Origin: Puffinus mauretanicus
Lineage: Eukaryota; Chordata; Aves; Procellariiformes; Procellariidae
Reading direction: 5' to 3'
Length of the DNA stretch: 64,000 bases
Assembly (NCBI GenBank): GCA_023333565.1
Contig: JAJKFH010001473.1
Coordinates: forward strand, 109,546-173,545
Shown one piece after another: positions 1-13,339 of the stretch. Position 1 is the first letter of the stretch; every line of letters begins with the position of its first letter. The notes beneath the pieces are model-generated. The model saw nothing but the letters and a program-made list of their open reading frames with translations. It ran no database searches and had not been told where the DNA came from. The position numbers and the translations under genes were made by a program.

Positions 1-3000
1 GTGTTACTCGTCAATGAAAACATGAAAAATACAGCACCATGAACAAACCCAGGGGATGAGAAGAAGCCTGATCATTACACCCCACAGCAGACGTTCATGT
101 TCCTTCTCTAACCAAGAGCTTGGAAATCTCAAGTCAGGGCTGGCTGCGGTTCCTGCCGGGATGGGCAAACCCAGTTTGGAGCCTCCTTCCCTGCGGCACT
201 GAGGTGCTGAAAAATGACACAGTTTTTCCTTACGCTGGTGTGTTCTGCACATGAAGTCACTGGTTCTCCCTGTCCTCGCATGAGCTCAACCGTCATCCTC
301 GTTTTAGAGAAAGCTTAACACAGACCACTCAGCAAGAGCGCCGTCCTCTCCAGACAGGGAGAAAACCCAAAGTGCCTGACTCACAATTCACTTTAATCAC
401 CCCCGAAACCAAAACACAGCTCAGGGGCCCTAATTAGTTGCATGCTCCTCCACGCTGTGGGCAGCAACTGCTGTGTTTTCCGGGACACTTCAGCAGGAGC
501 TCTCGGCGTAGCAGCAAGGCTGCTGTTAGTTACAGGGAGGCGAGCTCATTTGCAGGCAGGCCCGCTTATTATCACCTGCGCCGCACCCACGCTGAGCTGT
601 GCAAACAAGATGGCTGAGCCGGGAAACCCTATCGTACCTGCAGCTGAACTTCCGATCTCCGCTGCCTAATGGGCTCTGTTTCAGCCTGCTTTGGCATACG
701 GCTGTCTTTACCATGAGGCCAGAAAGCCTATACAACGGAACTAATTCACTGTGAAATCTGCTGAACAGGGAAATACTATTTTTACCAATATTGGTGGGGG
801 GAAAAAAGAAAAAGGAGGCAGAGGAGGAATCGACCTGCCCCAGGGGATGGAGTCATGGGCTAGTACTGTATAACAAGTTCCATCCTTCCTCCCTTCTCAG
901 GTCACGGGATGTTCGCAGATCTCAAGCCGTAGAGCTGTTCAGGAGAGTCGTGTAGTCCGAACGCAGCGCAGGGGATGAAAGCAACCGAGTGGGTTCTGCA
1001 GAGATACCACGTGGCGACTTGGCAGGTAACTGGGGAGTATTTTGGCTTGAACAGCGGAAAGTAATGGAAGAACGAGGACAGCCTAGGAACGAACGCAACT
1101 GCTGTGAGTCACAGGCAGGTAGATGACTACCTGCATGGGGAGGCACCAGGAGCACCACATCCAAGGCTAGGCCATTCTTATGCAAAACAGTTTCCTCTAA
1201 ACATGTTGGAAAGCTTTAATCCCAAATCAAAAAGGAAATGGCTGCTGAAGTTAGATAAATCACTTCGCCTTTTTAAGATGACACACAGGGATGCCCAAGG
1301 AAGAAAGGGGGGAAGGAGGGAAACTGAAGTGGCGTCAGGGTTTGGAGCGCCTCGTACGCTGTCCAGCCACGGGAACAAGCAGGTTTCAAATGCCATTTAA
1401 TCCCATTCACATTTTCACTGTGTAGTAGCTCCCCACTTAAAATTTATGTGATACAATGAAGATCATAATGGAATAGAAACTTGCCTGTGCACAGTGTAGC
1501 ACAAAGACAGCTCACGCTATGCTTTAATTGTTAAGAAACATTAAAATACTACAGTGAAATAACGTGTTGACGAATCTAGGTCTTATTCTCAGTAATCTTT
1601 GAGCTGACACCAAGACAAATTAAATCCAGATAAGACTAGCTTTAAAATTGCCACTGAATTACAGAGACCAATCTTATTTTGTTGCAAATATTAAAGATTC
1701 CACAGCTATGAGGCCCCATAAACTTCCTCCTAAGACCACACGCTCACTGGCAAATTGTGAACTTTTTCAAAGCATTGTACAAGTATGGTTCAATGGCATG
1801 TTTACTGGGGGAGGGGATTAGAGCCGCGTAAACCCACAAAGGAGCTGTGTTCTGCATGTATAATACCCAAATCTAGAGAAACAGTCCCTCAGCGTTAATC
1901 CTAATGACAGCGTCTGAAATGCTTCTTTAGGCAAGACCCAGTTAGAGCACAGGGAGAAGTTTGAGAGTTGCAAATCCCTCTGAAATGTGCGTAGGTTACA
2001 AACTAAATCTGTGCAACGCCGTGACCTGGGTGGGGTCCAGGAGGGACTGACAGGTTAGCGCTGGTGACTGGTCCTAGGAGCTGGTGTGTGCCACTTCACT
2101 GCTACCCTGCAATTAGGAAACTGACCTTGGAGCTTGGCATCAAGGGCAGACAACACCACAAATCAAAAATTTAACAGGCAGCGCCGGGGGAAGAGAAACA
2201 CCCTGCCCACAGCAGCAGGCAGATAGAAAGTCAGGCTGGTGCCATGATGCACAAAGGAGCTGGATGAGTCTATTGTTCAGTGTCCGAGCAACCCCCTTCC
2301 ATGGCCTTACACTCCTCAGCAGGATCTTACAAGATTTTTCCTTACCAGCATTGTTTACTCGGTAAAACAAGACTCTAGTTACGTGCTGCAACAATTCAGC
2401 GGCCCCTTTCCTTGAGCAATACGCAAACACAGCCTCTTCTCTAATCACGCTACCTCCAACTCTGCTCAAGTCTCTCCCTCTTAAAATCGAGTACAGCTTT
2501 TGCAGTTCGGTAGGAACCACCACACAAAATGAGCACAGAACACGTCTTTTCTCCTCGTCAGTGTTATCCGTACGCGTACACCATCTCCCTTCTTACTCAG
2601 TTAATTACTGCCCCAGGTTCACAGTAAGTTCAGAGTCCTTTTACACAGAAAGTAAAGGTGTAAGCGTCCTCCCTTCTCCAATTCCTCTTGCTTGCAAAAG
2701 TGGAAAATGCTAGTCAGCTCCTTGAGATCTGGGAAGACATTCAACACTTGTGAACAAACCGACAGCCAGCGTAGTGTGGAAGTGAACAGCGATGAATGGC
2801 TGAATTTATACTCCCACTAATAACCACGATCAGTGTTAATCAAGACAGAACAATGGATCTATAAAGGCTCACAGGGACTCAAATCCAACCTGTTTTACCC
2901 ATGTCCACTGCACACAGATTTATGTGGCCAAACATTCAAACCACCGCTATATTTTTCAGCCATAAACAGTGCAAGCTTTTACTCCAAAGAATAACATCCT

Positions 3001-3159
3001 TACCTGAAAGCACAACCACCGCATCCAAACCTGACATTTAGCATTGGTCTCCCCACCACAGGAAACCGGGGCAGCTATCCAGCAAGGAGATCCCCATCTC
3101 TGGAGGGCAGAGGCGCTTTCCAAGCAAGAAAAAAAGCCAAGTGCCTTACAGGAAAGTTT

Positions 3160-3560
3160 CAGACAAGCATTGCAGCCCCAGAGTCCATCACGGACCGCTC
3201 CGAAACACTGGCTCCTGGGAGGCAAGTTTGCAAGAGCTCCGATGAGCCCGTCCCTCCTTGGGTCCTCCCCTAGGCGGGTCCTTCCAGGAGATCCAGGAGC
3301 TGTAACCCGAGTCCTTGCCGCCTTCATGGAGGCCAAAGCCACTTTCCAAGCATCTCCGGTTCTGACTGGAGCGAGTTAGCTCCGATCTGCCAGCATCACC
3401 CTCCTGGACCGTTCCTGCTGGCAAGGTGTTGCTCTGTGGGAACTGGCACCCTCTGGTCCCAACGCTCCCACCGCGCCGGTTCGCCCCATGGTGAGGGCTC
3501 GCTTGCGCTCGCCTGCTGCCCCAGAGCCTTTGCCCCACCGCAGGAGGAGAGCAGATCTTC
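3160..3560. promoter_or_regulatory. CpG-rich patch, possible small CpG island
   Basis: CpG dinucleotides are clearly denser here than in the surrounding several kilobases, including a cluster around 3470-3520. A consensus minus-strand donor (CAG followed by GTAAGG) lies just to the left at 3002-3003, and the minus frame between 3342 and 3004 is open. This could be a promoter with a first exon of a minus-strand transcript running off the left edge. The peptide matches no family I know. Confidence 0.3.
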
Positions 3561-3911
3561 TGAATGACCAGGTGTGATCCCACGATGGAGGAGCTGTCTT
3601 GTCTTGGCACCAGAAGGCTGTTTTCCTTGCCTACAACTACAGCACCCACATCTCAAGCGGACTGTCAGGTCAGGATATGGCCCCCCACATCCACTACAGC
3701 AGCCACACTTGCCCAGTGCAACACAAGAAACCTTGAAATGGGTAAGAGGCAGGGAGAAGGAGATGCCCTGAGACACAAGGGAAACTGAGGCACAGGCTGG
3801 AAAGGATTCCCCTGCTGCAACTTGGTAAAAGCGGGTGTCACTGCTAGAAAGAGAGCTCACACTTTGATATGTCAGTCTAGCTAGTCCTTGACACATCTGA
3901 GATTAGCTTAC

Positions 3912-3964
3912 CTGCTAAGTACTGTACAAATACCATCAGCACCCTTAGCGCTAACAAGCCATAG
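3912..3964 (-). other. Exon-like 53-bp segment of unknown origin
   Basis: On the minus strand the segment is preceded by a pyrimidine-rich acceptor ending in TTTATACAG and followed by a consensus donor (AGCAG then GTAAGC). Two of the three frames are open, so coding potential is undecided. It could be an exon of a non-coding or unrecognised transcript, or chance. Confidence 0.2.
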
Positions 3965-6900
3965 CTGTATAAATTATGAAGGAAAAAACCCACTGAGTTT
4001 GCAACGTCCATTCATTTAAATTTATGCCTGCTGCTCTTGCAAAGGCCCCAGCAATTTCCATTCGCCTCCAGTTTCCTATTCTCCCACCCTCCTCCGACCA
4101 TCATCTGTTCCCCAAGGAACAATGTTATCACCAAGCACAACCCTAATCTGCTGCCAGTCCCATACACCGATACACCACACCGTAGAGCTTGGCAGAGCCA
4201 AGTAATGTTATGTAAAACAGGCAGGAGATTTACAAAGAGAGCCCAGCACAAAGGGGAAGAGATAGGGCCAAAGATCCAAGGACACATTAACAGAGCAGGG
4301 CAGCCAATAAATGGAAGCAGAGCGGTAGTGACACTGGCAGGAGAAGAGGTGGATGAATAGCACAGGCTGAGATAGCAGAGAGTCCTGCAAAAACTGAAAA
4401 TTGCACCAGGCTCCCTAAATTCTACCCTGTCGCCCTGCAGCCTCCAAAGGCCAAAATCATACCAGAAAGCTCACGAAAGCTATAAAAACTCGGAAAGAGC
4501 CTATCATTGCCACCGCTTACAAATTCTGCGCCTTCAGACCAATGGTGCCACCCGCAAGACAGTACCAGGCACAGGGGCCTTTCACAAGATTTCCATATGC
4601 ATTTTTAGAAGCAGTAAAAACTGCACTAACAGGTATCCCAGAGTTCTTTCCCAAAAGAAAAAAAACAATCTTTATTTTAACAAGCTTGCTTTCTCATAGC
4701 AGAGAACAACCAAGTTACCAAGAATTCCAGTCCTAACACGGAGAGCCAGAAGTCCTTACTGCAACTAGACAGATATGCAGCAATATTACAGTTACAAGAA
4801 GTCATTTCAAATTTGAAGTGTCTTACTCGAGTGACACAGGACAGACCCTTCACCTTCCCACGAGGCATTTATTATCCTTTTGGTTACACAATTAGTTTAA
4901 GACCAAAGAGACCCAAGCTGCAATAAAACAGCCTCCCCGTGTCCCCAGCCCACCCTTTGGTCTTCTCCAGCACTTGTGCTGCCAGCAATAGGTTTAAGTC
5001 ACAGATCCAACTCTCCACGCTGGTGCACAAGAAGCAGAACCCAGGTCAGAGCAACCGTTTGGCAGCAGCGCTGGCTTCGATAGGCTTCAGACCGTTAGGA
5101 AGCCACACATGCTCTGCAGCTGTGCAGTTTGGGATGGCAGCAGTCTAAAAATACTTTTGATTTACTCGTTCCTTTAAGGTTTCAAGCCGGCACTCAGCGA
5201 GTGCTTTAGAGGCAACGTTTTCATACAGAAACACCCAGAGCAACCAGGAAAACAGCCCAGCATAACTGGTTTCAACTGAAGTGTCAACAGTTCATCACAA
5301 TAGCTCAGCACGTCAGACAGACCCAGCGAGTTCAGAGCACCCAATGCTGACAAAGGGTCAGAAGCACTTTTGCAACTCAGTCCCCACACACCAGAGTTGG
5401 GACAAAGGGGGACACAAGAAATGTCAGACTGGATCAGGCCAGGGAGCCGGTCACAGATGGTATCTACTTGCATAATGGAGGTGAGAGAATATTTCAGGTT
5501 TCAAAGCCCTGACCTTAATAACAGCAATTTTTCTAGTCCCTTTGTCTAGAAAAAAACTAACTTTACTTCTCTGCATAACAGAAGTTTGGGAGTCTCTTTA
5601 TTTTCAGGTTTGGGGGATATTAGAAGGAACCAAGACCCATTTAGTTTGTGTCTCTAACCATATGATACACAAGTTTGGGCCCCACACAGCCCCACCCTTT
5701 CAGGGTGCTACCTGCAAAAACCAAAAGTCATTGCACCTGAAAACCTCACATCAGCTTTTGCAGCCAATGTAATGATTTCTTAAAGACTGAGCTCGGGTAT
5801 CTTCCAACAACGATACTTCTGGGACTGAGTACCAGACCCTGAACACAGGCAAGACCAAGGAGACCAGATACCCATCGTGTCCAGCCCCTCTCTCCCCCCT
5901 TCCCCTCCAATCGCTCCGTGAGTTTTCCTGTTTCCACCAGTTCAGAAGGGGCTCGTAGGGTGTTGTGCAGCGTTGTTCCTCCCCCAAGCAGAAAAGCTGC
6001 TCAACCTGATCTTGATGCAGCCGGCAGATCTGATCGCATTCTGGTGCCCAGCAGAGAATTGGTAGAGAAACATTTCCAGAGACCACAGATGTTTGCCTCC
6101 CCTTTATTAGACTTCTATTTTTCAAAGTGAAGTTAATTGTTTTAAGAGATTTTGCATTTTCAAACAAACTTAAAGCCAAGATTTTTCTTTAAGCCTCATA
6201 GCTGTGACTGTTCCCGTGGATGACAATCTGAAGGTTTGTGTTGTGTTTTTTTTTTTTTTGCTGAGACCCCTCTCCTGGAATCCCAGGAATGTTAAAAACC
6301 TTCTGGAAGGAGTCATGTCATCGTCTCCCCCCCCAGCAGATCTCTGCAGAGAACCAGTTGCTCAAATTAATACTTCCCAAGTCCCAACTGGCCCAGAGAT
6401 TCCCAAACCCTCAGTGAGGAGCACTCCCTTGAGTACAACAAAACGACAACACGGATCGTACAACGTCAGCTAACAGCCAAATCTTTCAATGGAAAGCGGC
6501 ATATACATCAGCGTTAAAAATGCAGGAATTTCCTAACACCCACTGCTGCTGAAATGCAGCCAACTCTGAGGTGGAGCAGAGCTGTTGTTTGCAAGCCTAC
6601 AGCATCAAAGAACACTTTTCGAAAAAGAGGTAGGGAAGAAATCCATGCCCACTGCCGCCTTGCCTACAACAGGAATTTTCTTTCCCTCCAGCAAGTTAGC
6701 AACCATTTACAATCAGTTCTCCAGAACAAATCACAAAGAACCTGGAAAATTCCTCACCCCCTGTCACCTTCCTGAGGTTTGCCCCGGCTGCGTTTGGACC
6801 CTTAGAATCGAGGCATTTCCATATTGCAGACAACACCTTGAACTGAAGCAGGAAGACCGCTGAAACGAAACATAACATTGGATCTTGTCACCTTTGCCGT

Positions 6901-9900
6901 CCAAGATGGAAAAACCGCTGAGAAAGAGTAGCCGGGATATTCCCTCAAATGCATCCGGGTCCTGGCAAAACAACACTCTTACCTTCCCCAGGTAACTATC
7001 CTGGAAATGGATTTTGGTGGGCTAACCTCCTTCTGCACAGTTACTGGCTATTCCAGCACTCTCCAAGATGAAAACATTTGTTCTGCAGCAGAGGAGAGAA
7101 AACAGGGCAGGGGAGGGATGAGAGGGTTATTTGCAGTGGTGTTTTGTTTGGAGTCGGGATGGTCTAGGGGCCCCTCTGCTGCTGCTCCTCCTAATTCACA
7201 CAGGAAGAAGGAGATTATCCTACTCGGAGACAAGCAATACCGAAGGCAGAAGCAGCAGTTCAGAGAAAGAATAGCTTGGCCTCCGAATGATGTCACATTA
7301 TTAGAAGCCACAGCGAGGTTAAAATCAAGTCGGGATGCTGTGTTTACGAAGCAGGACTCGGCCTCGTCTTCACCCAAAGATAATTTCATCTGGCACTTCG
7401 CACTATTGTCAATAAAAACAAAACTGGGTGGAAATTCCCTTCCTGTGAGCCACATGCAGGCAGCCCTCAGCTCCGTCTCCGTTTGCAAGGAGGCTGCACG
7501 CTGCCTTGCTCTGAACTCCTCTGATCTTGGCTGGCACCCAGCAAGATGAAGTCTCCCTGGTTCGTTGGCACTCGCTGGAAAGTCAGGGAACTTTACAGGC
7601 ACTCAAGCTCCGCGTGCCTCAGCCTTTGCTTTTATAGGGATTATTTCTGAAAACCCACTTCCCCCATGTCTCCATTTGGTTTAATGTCAGATGCCTGCAG
7701 CTTATGGCTGGAGAGCCATAAAAAGCATTTAACATGCCTTTCCGCTTAAGTCTGGAAAGGAAAAACAAAACCAATTCAGAAAAGCCTCCAGCTACAGAAT
7801 AAGCAGATGCAGCTTTATCTTGAAAAAGAGCATCAGGGACTGACACATAGCTACTATCCCTGAGCAAGAAAAGGGAATATCTGGCCCTTCAAGGAAATGT
7901 GACTTCCTCCACAGAATTAGCCTTTGGGGCAGTCTTGGTCAAGCAAAATTCTCTGCAACATGGCTTTTTCCCAGGTCGGCGAAGATTTCGGCTCACTCTG
8001 GGGATGTTTCATTATGCCCACAACTGCTTCATCAATGGACTGAATCACATTAGCAAGTCTTGCATTTTTTCTCAAGAATCAGCTCCCACAAGAGTGAGGT
8101 CATGGGGAAAAAAATTACAACACCCCCGCTTCAAACAAGCAAAAGGTATGTTCAGCACAACCCTTCCTTCACAGATCTTTCCCCCACCAAGTCCCTTGAA
8201 CACATTCAAGCGATAGCTAGCAAACCTTTCCTGTTCTGCCTTGGTCCGGCAGCCCTGCTCCAAGACAAGGTCTTTCCTAGGCAGACCCAGCTGCCTGGTC
8301 AGCAGCCAAAACCATTTGGTTTTCGTGGCCTTCACCACCAGAGCCTGGATTCTCTTTGCCCTTTGCGTATCGGTAAGCGTGGGGTAACTGAAATGATTTC
8401 GATAGATTCAGGCCGCAGTCTGGCCCATAACATTCAAGGTTTCCATTGCAAATGAAATGGTCTTTTCTACTTTTGTTTGCGTAATTCCTCACCTTCTGAT
8501 CATTTTTGGTGATGTTTTACTAAATTCCTAAAACCTTGAGCTTTTAGGCACATTTCTAGTGAAAAAAATATTACTTCAGATGCTGCCTTCTGTTGCAAAG
8601 CAACACAAAAGCTCTTGCTCCTTCTAAGAAAAGTCTTCCCTTAACTAAGTCATTCTCGTAAAGGGCATAGGAAGTCCACACGTTCATTTATGAAACAGAT
8701 TTATACTGAAAAATACAACTCCCTTGAAACCCGTTTATAAGATACCTACAAAGCTGACTGTCTCCAGGGCCCTGGATGCCAAGTATCTGAAACTCGCTGC
8801 CTAAGCAAAGCTTGAATTACAGCTCTACACATCTTTTTTTAAAATAAATGATAGAGGAGAGCAGCCAGTGCCCTGAAAGGATTCCAGCCACAAGCTGCGG
8901 GCCTGAATGCGTAGACATGCATATTTAATTTAGTTCATTCCCGACTTTCCTTTGCAAGTGCTTTTCTTGAATGCCCTGAGGTTACGACACCGAGGGGCAT
9001 GCCTGCACTGCGATACAGTGTGCTTCCATCCTTTCATTTGGAACTCAGCATCTTTAGCAAAAATTCCCCAAGCAAAGTGTTTTCTGAATTTCAGATGTGG
9101 GCGTTCTGGCTGATCAGAAATTCATAAGCCTGGTTTACTTGCTCTCCCATCTTCCATATGGTTATAGGTACCATTACTCTGTACGTTCACAAAGCCAAGA
9201 AAATTACAAAACATAGCGGGGCAGGGGGGAGAGGGAAGAAGAAAACAAAAGCTGTTTGTCTGCAGCAGCACGAACTCTCAGCAAGACATGCAGAGGAGCT
9301 CACTTTTCACTGCCTCATCTGCCCAGCGCTCTGCCTCAGCCGATCTGCTAGCTGACTGTTGGAAGACAGCTTTCAAAGTAAAATAAAACAAGAATGCAAT
9401 AATACTGATGGATCTTATACCCTGCAGTATTCCAGATGTGTTAAAGTCAATGTCCAAAGTATGGATAGGAATAATTTCATTTGACTCTAAGCAACAACGT
9501 ACACAGCCACTCCTGCTGCTAAACCACTCGCTATAGCGCGAGACGGGAAAACAGCTTAGAAGGAGGAATAAAAGTAAATTTGGTGCCTGCTAGTAACTGC
9601 CAGAAGAGCAAAGCAGGACACAATGGCCTAGGCTGATCTTTAGCAATAACTGAGCAAGGAAGCACCCTGCACAAGGGTAACACGAACACTGCTCACGCTA
9701 AAGGAATGAAACCTCCCACCCAAATACAAGCCTGCGTTGTGCCCAAGCTAGCCTCAGGGAGACAGCAGCCACCATTTTACAAATAGCTGCTTCTGCTGGC
9801 CCCTTCTTGACTCGGGGAAAGACCTTTCCTATCTGCTCACGTAAACATTCAGCAACAGCTTATCTCCTTGCAAGCATTCACTCAACATACGCTAAGGGCA

Positions 9901-12032
9901 TATATGTGTGCATGCTACACAGCGACCACTGGGATTTGGCTTGCGCTGAGCACACACGTCCCAGCGACTCCTCTCAAAGCAGGCAGCAGATGACCTACAA
10001 AGGGGCCCCAATCTATAAACCAGCTTCTTGCGATACTACCTAGTATTTGGATTGTTTTTGAGAAATAACAAAGACTCTATAACATTTCACACTTTGAGAG
10101 GCACAGCCTGATAATCAAATATTCTTACCCTTAGAGGATGGATTCTGCAAAGTGTAAAGGCTCCTAGAAAAAGCCCGCTCCAGGGAAACCAGCAATAAAA
10201 CCCGCTGAACTCCCATGTTCCTCCATCACAGCCTCAGGCTCTAAGCAAGCCAGTCATCCCTGTCTTTATATTCTAGGGATGCTGGTTCAAAGGCGAACAA
10301 TGAAGAAGTGCTAATGGTTCAAAAGGAAGCACCTGTGAAGGAAGCCTGTTCCCAGCTAATAAATGGCCTGAACTGTCTTTTTTTGCAGACTCTCCTTCTG
10401 GGGGTAATTTTAAGAAGTATCTGACAGGTGTGTTTTAATCTCTATTTAGCTTCTCCAATTAAAGATAAGAAACAACAGCACAAAACTTAAAATGAGGAAG
10501 GAAAAAAAAAAAAAAGAAAAAGAGAAGGATGGCATCAAGAATTGGACCAGAGCCTTGAGCTCCTTAAAAAAATGTAATGACTTTTGCCTTGCTTTGTTAG
10601 AACACTGTAAAGGTAATCTCTCAGCAGTCTCTGCTGGAAAAACCTGGAAAGTTTTCCCCTCCAGACTCCTGATACCTGCTGGTCTATTTGCTTTGATTGA
10701 TGCTAAACTAAAGAGCTCCTTTTTCTGAGGGCAGGAAATTTGGGGCAGAATTTGTTAGTAGCCTGATCGCAATTAAAAACTCGGTGATCAGCAAATCACA
10801 AATGCTGACTGGCTTCTCCAAGAAAAAGGAATCTCTTGGTCCCTGCTTAAAATTGTCAGGTGCTTGAATTTTCCTAATTCAGTTCAGACTCCAGTGTATG
10901 CAGCCCAGCTGAGATCCTTATTTGTGAAGACCTGGGGCCTTTAATTTCCTTAATGAGGAGTGATTGATGCTCAGAAGCACATTGACTGGCTGAGATGAGA
11001 TGGTTGCATTGTGCTCTGAATTCACATTGGCTGATTTAAACAAAAAAAAAAAAAAAAAGAAAGGCTTAAAGTAAGAAATTGGTTTATGGGTTGTTTGGCT
11101 GATAAAAGGTTTCTTGAGAGGGTTGCTATGGCTTTGTATACCAATTACACAGAAAATGTTGCTGTCCTCTGCGGTGTAGCTCTGAGTCGGAGGGTCAGAC
11201 AGCCACCTATGTAAGGTGCTGCTGTGAAAATAGGGTATTTGTAAGATCTTCTCTGCTCCTACTTTGAATTGGGGAATGAGGTGGTTCCTTGTGAGTGCTT
11301 CCCAGGACTGTTGCCTGTCCCTTTCCGCACATAAATACAGCTGAGGCTGTTCCTTTGAAGTGAAGATGCAGCCTCAAGGAGGTGGGAGGGATTGAGGAAA
11401 TGATGCTTCCCTCCCTGCCAAGTTTCTTCTTAAATTCAGCGTCTCAGCTTCCAACCCAAACCACGTTAGCTGTGGCTGGATGACAGAAAATCCCCATCCC
11501 GAGCAGGAGGAGAGATGTTTCGGACCCTGCATCCAAGCTTTCCCCGTGCGAGTGGGACCTGGCAGCCGTGCAACTCCGGCTGGAAGCGTTGCTTTGGCAG
11601 CTCCGACCCTCAACAAATCACCAGCTCTGCGGAAAGCAGCAAGTAATGAGGAGTTACAAGGTAAGAGCAAGCGTGTTTTCTCTAACAGCGTTTTTGTATG
11701 TATTGGACTGCTGGAAGGAAAACTGGAGGGCAGTGGTGGATGATAGCAGTTGTGTTTTACAAGCCCCTAACACTTCTCCTGTGTAGAATGAATCTCCTAT
11801 TTAACTATTTAAGTGTGCAGCAGGAAAAGGAAACCAGGGTTTTTACCAGGGATATTATTCTAGCTCTGCTGGTTCCTCAAATTATAAATTCTTGTGGGCA
11901 AGCGTTACCTTTGTTTTATAGAGACCTGAGTGCACTTGGCACTGTTAATAATAGTCCAGTAAGTGTTTACTTAAGGCTTCCCTGTTCACATTTAACAAAT
12001 ACAGGATAACCTTATAATAAAACACCCAGTAA

Positions 12033-12038
12033 TTTATT
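12033..12038 (-). terminator. GMIP: Candidate GMIP polyadenylation signal
   Basis: TTTATT on the plus strand reads AATAAA on the minus strand. It is the first canonical signal I find downstream of the GMIP stop codon and implies a 3'UTR of about 1.3 kb. There is no independent support for its use. Confidence 0.3.
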
Positions 12039-13339
12039 ACAGACGTTCTACAGTAAAAGATAATTTAGTATTCAAGGATTCAAAGCACTGTATTAACAAA
12101 TATACATTGCTCCAGAGATGTAAACTCTCTTTAGCCTGAACTGTACAAATACTAAGAATAGAACCTTAGTATTTCTTCTACAACTTTATGTTTTGGTCCT
12201 GTTTCTTAACAGTCTTTTGATGAGACAAAAGAAATTCGTAAAGCAGATTTTTTAACCTCTTGAGCTGTTTGGGGAAAGTGTGATGTTTTCCTTTAGCATT
12301 TTGTTCTGGCGTCTTCATATGTCTCCTAGTGTCTTTGCAGCCGATGGTAACCATTGAAATCTGCCCTAGTGCAGAAGTTTTTACGTCGTCGTCTGAATTT
12401 CGTGCCGTATACACAACCAAACACCAAGGAAATCTGCAACACCGCCCATCCTGTAATGCAAAGCTATCCCCGGGAGCGAGCGGTGCGTGCGTCACGAGAT
12501 GGCACTATAGGACAGGGTCCTCCCTGTCCTCACCTTAAAATTTGTCGGACAGAAAATCCGCTGCAGGGAGGCAGAAAGGAGCATTGGGGTAACCCACCTG
12601 TGGGTGACTTGGAGACCCAGCAAGTCAGAGCAACCTCATCTTAGACCCAAGAAATCTTCTTATCTGCTGGGGGTTCAGGGCTTTGCCGCCTCCGTGACAA
12701 CAGCAGCTTCACGTGGAAGCATTGCAGAAGCTCAGCGTGCTTTGAGGGAAATAGAATTAATGTTCTGGAGAAATGGGGTCCAGCTCAGAGTACGGCAGCG
12801 TCTTTTTCCTTTACAGATGGCTTTGTGCTGACTAGCAAGTTGAAGCTCCAGCAATGGAAGCAGAAGGATCTGGAGTACATGAGCTTTGCCCGTGTACCCT
12901 GTTCTAGTACACTCAAAAAGTGAGTTACGCTCAAAAATGCTGTGAAATAAAAATGACAAAAATCAGTACTTGTTGCAGCTGCCAGAAAATGACCATTTGG
13001 GAACATTTTCTGTTCAATGTCCTACATTTCTTCATCTTTCTAGCCAGGCAATCTGTGTTTCCTCTACTTCTTGCATTGTCCTTCATGCCAAACAGGGCGT
13101 GTTCCAGAGAGCGAGCCATTGGGCTTGCTTCTTACCCATCCTGGGGGTTTCTTAACAAATAAAAAGCATATCCTGGCTAGCTGAAAGCCTGCCAGGTAGT
13201 TCACAGCAGGTGCCTTTTCTCCAGCCTGCATGGTAAATACAAACAGGACGTTATTCTCACCCCATCGCTGTTCCTTCTTTCAGGATTTCAGTCCTCTCTC
13301 CCTTTCCATTGCTATTATCTGTTACGCTTAGGGGTTTTT

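Larger units (their letters stand above)
1..12000. other. Gene-poor stretch left of GMIP
   Basis: No protein family is recognised here on either strand. Base composition is moderate and AT-leaning, with several poly-A or poly-T runs such as 6246-6259 and 11042-11058. Open frames reach about 180 codons, but they occur on both strands at once and lack recognisable motifs. A CpG-rich patch near 3160-3560 and isolated consensus splice sites near 3002, 3911, 6979 and 11661 are the only gene-like signals. LPAR2, the human downstream neighbour of GMIP, is not visible. Confidence 0.6.

Noticed and set aside
3188..3896. Minus-strand frames of 153 and 166 codons
   Set aside because: They coincide with the CpG-rich patch, where stop codons are rare, and the peptides resemble no protein family.
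7007..7602. Overlapping open frames of about 180 codons on both strands
   Set aside because: Neither translation shows a known motif or a sensible composition, and both strands being open together points to chance lack of stops.
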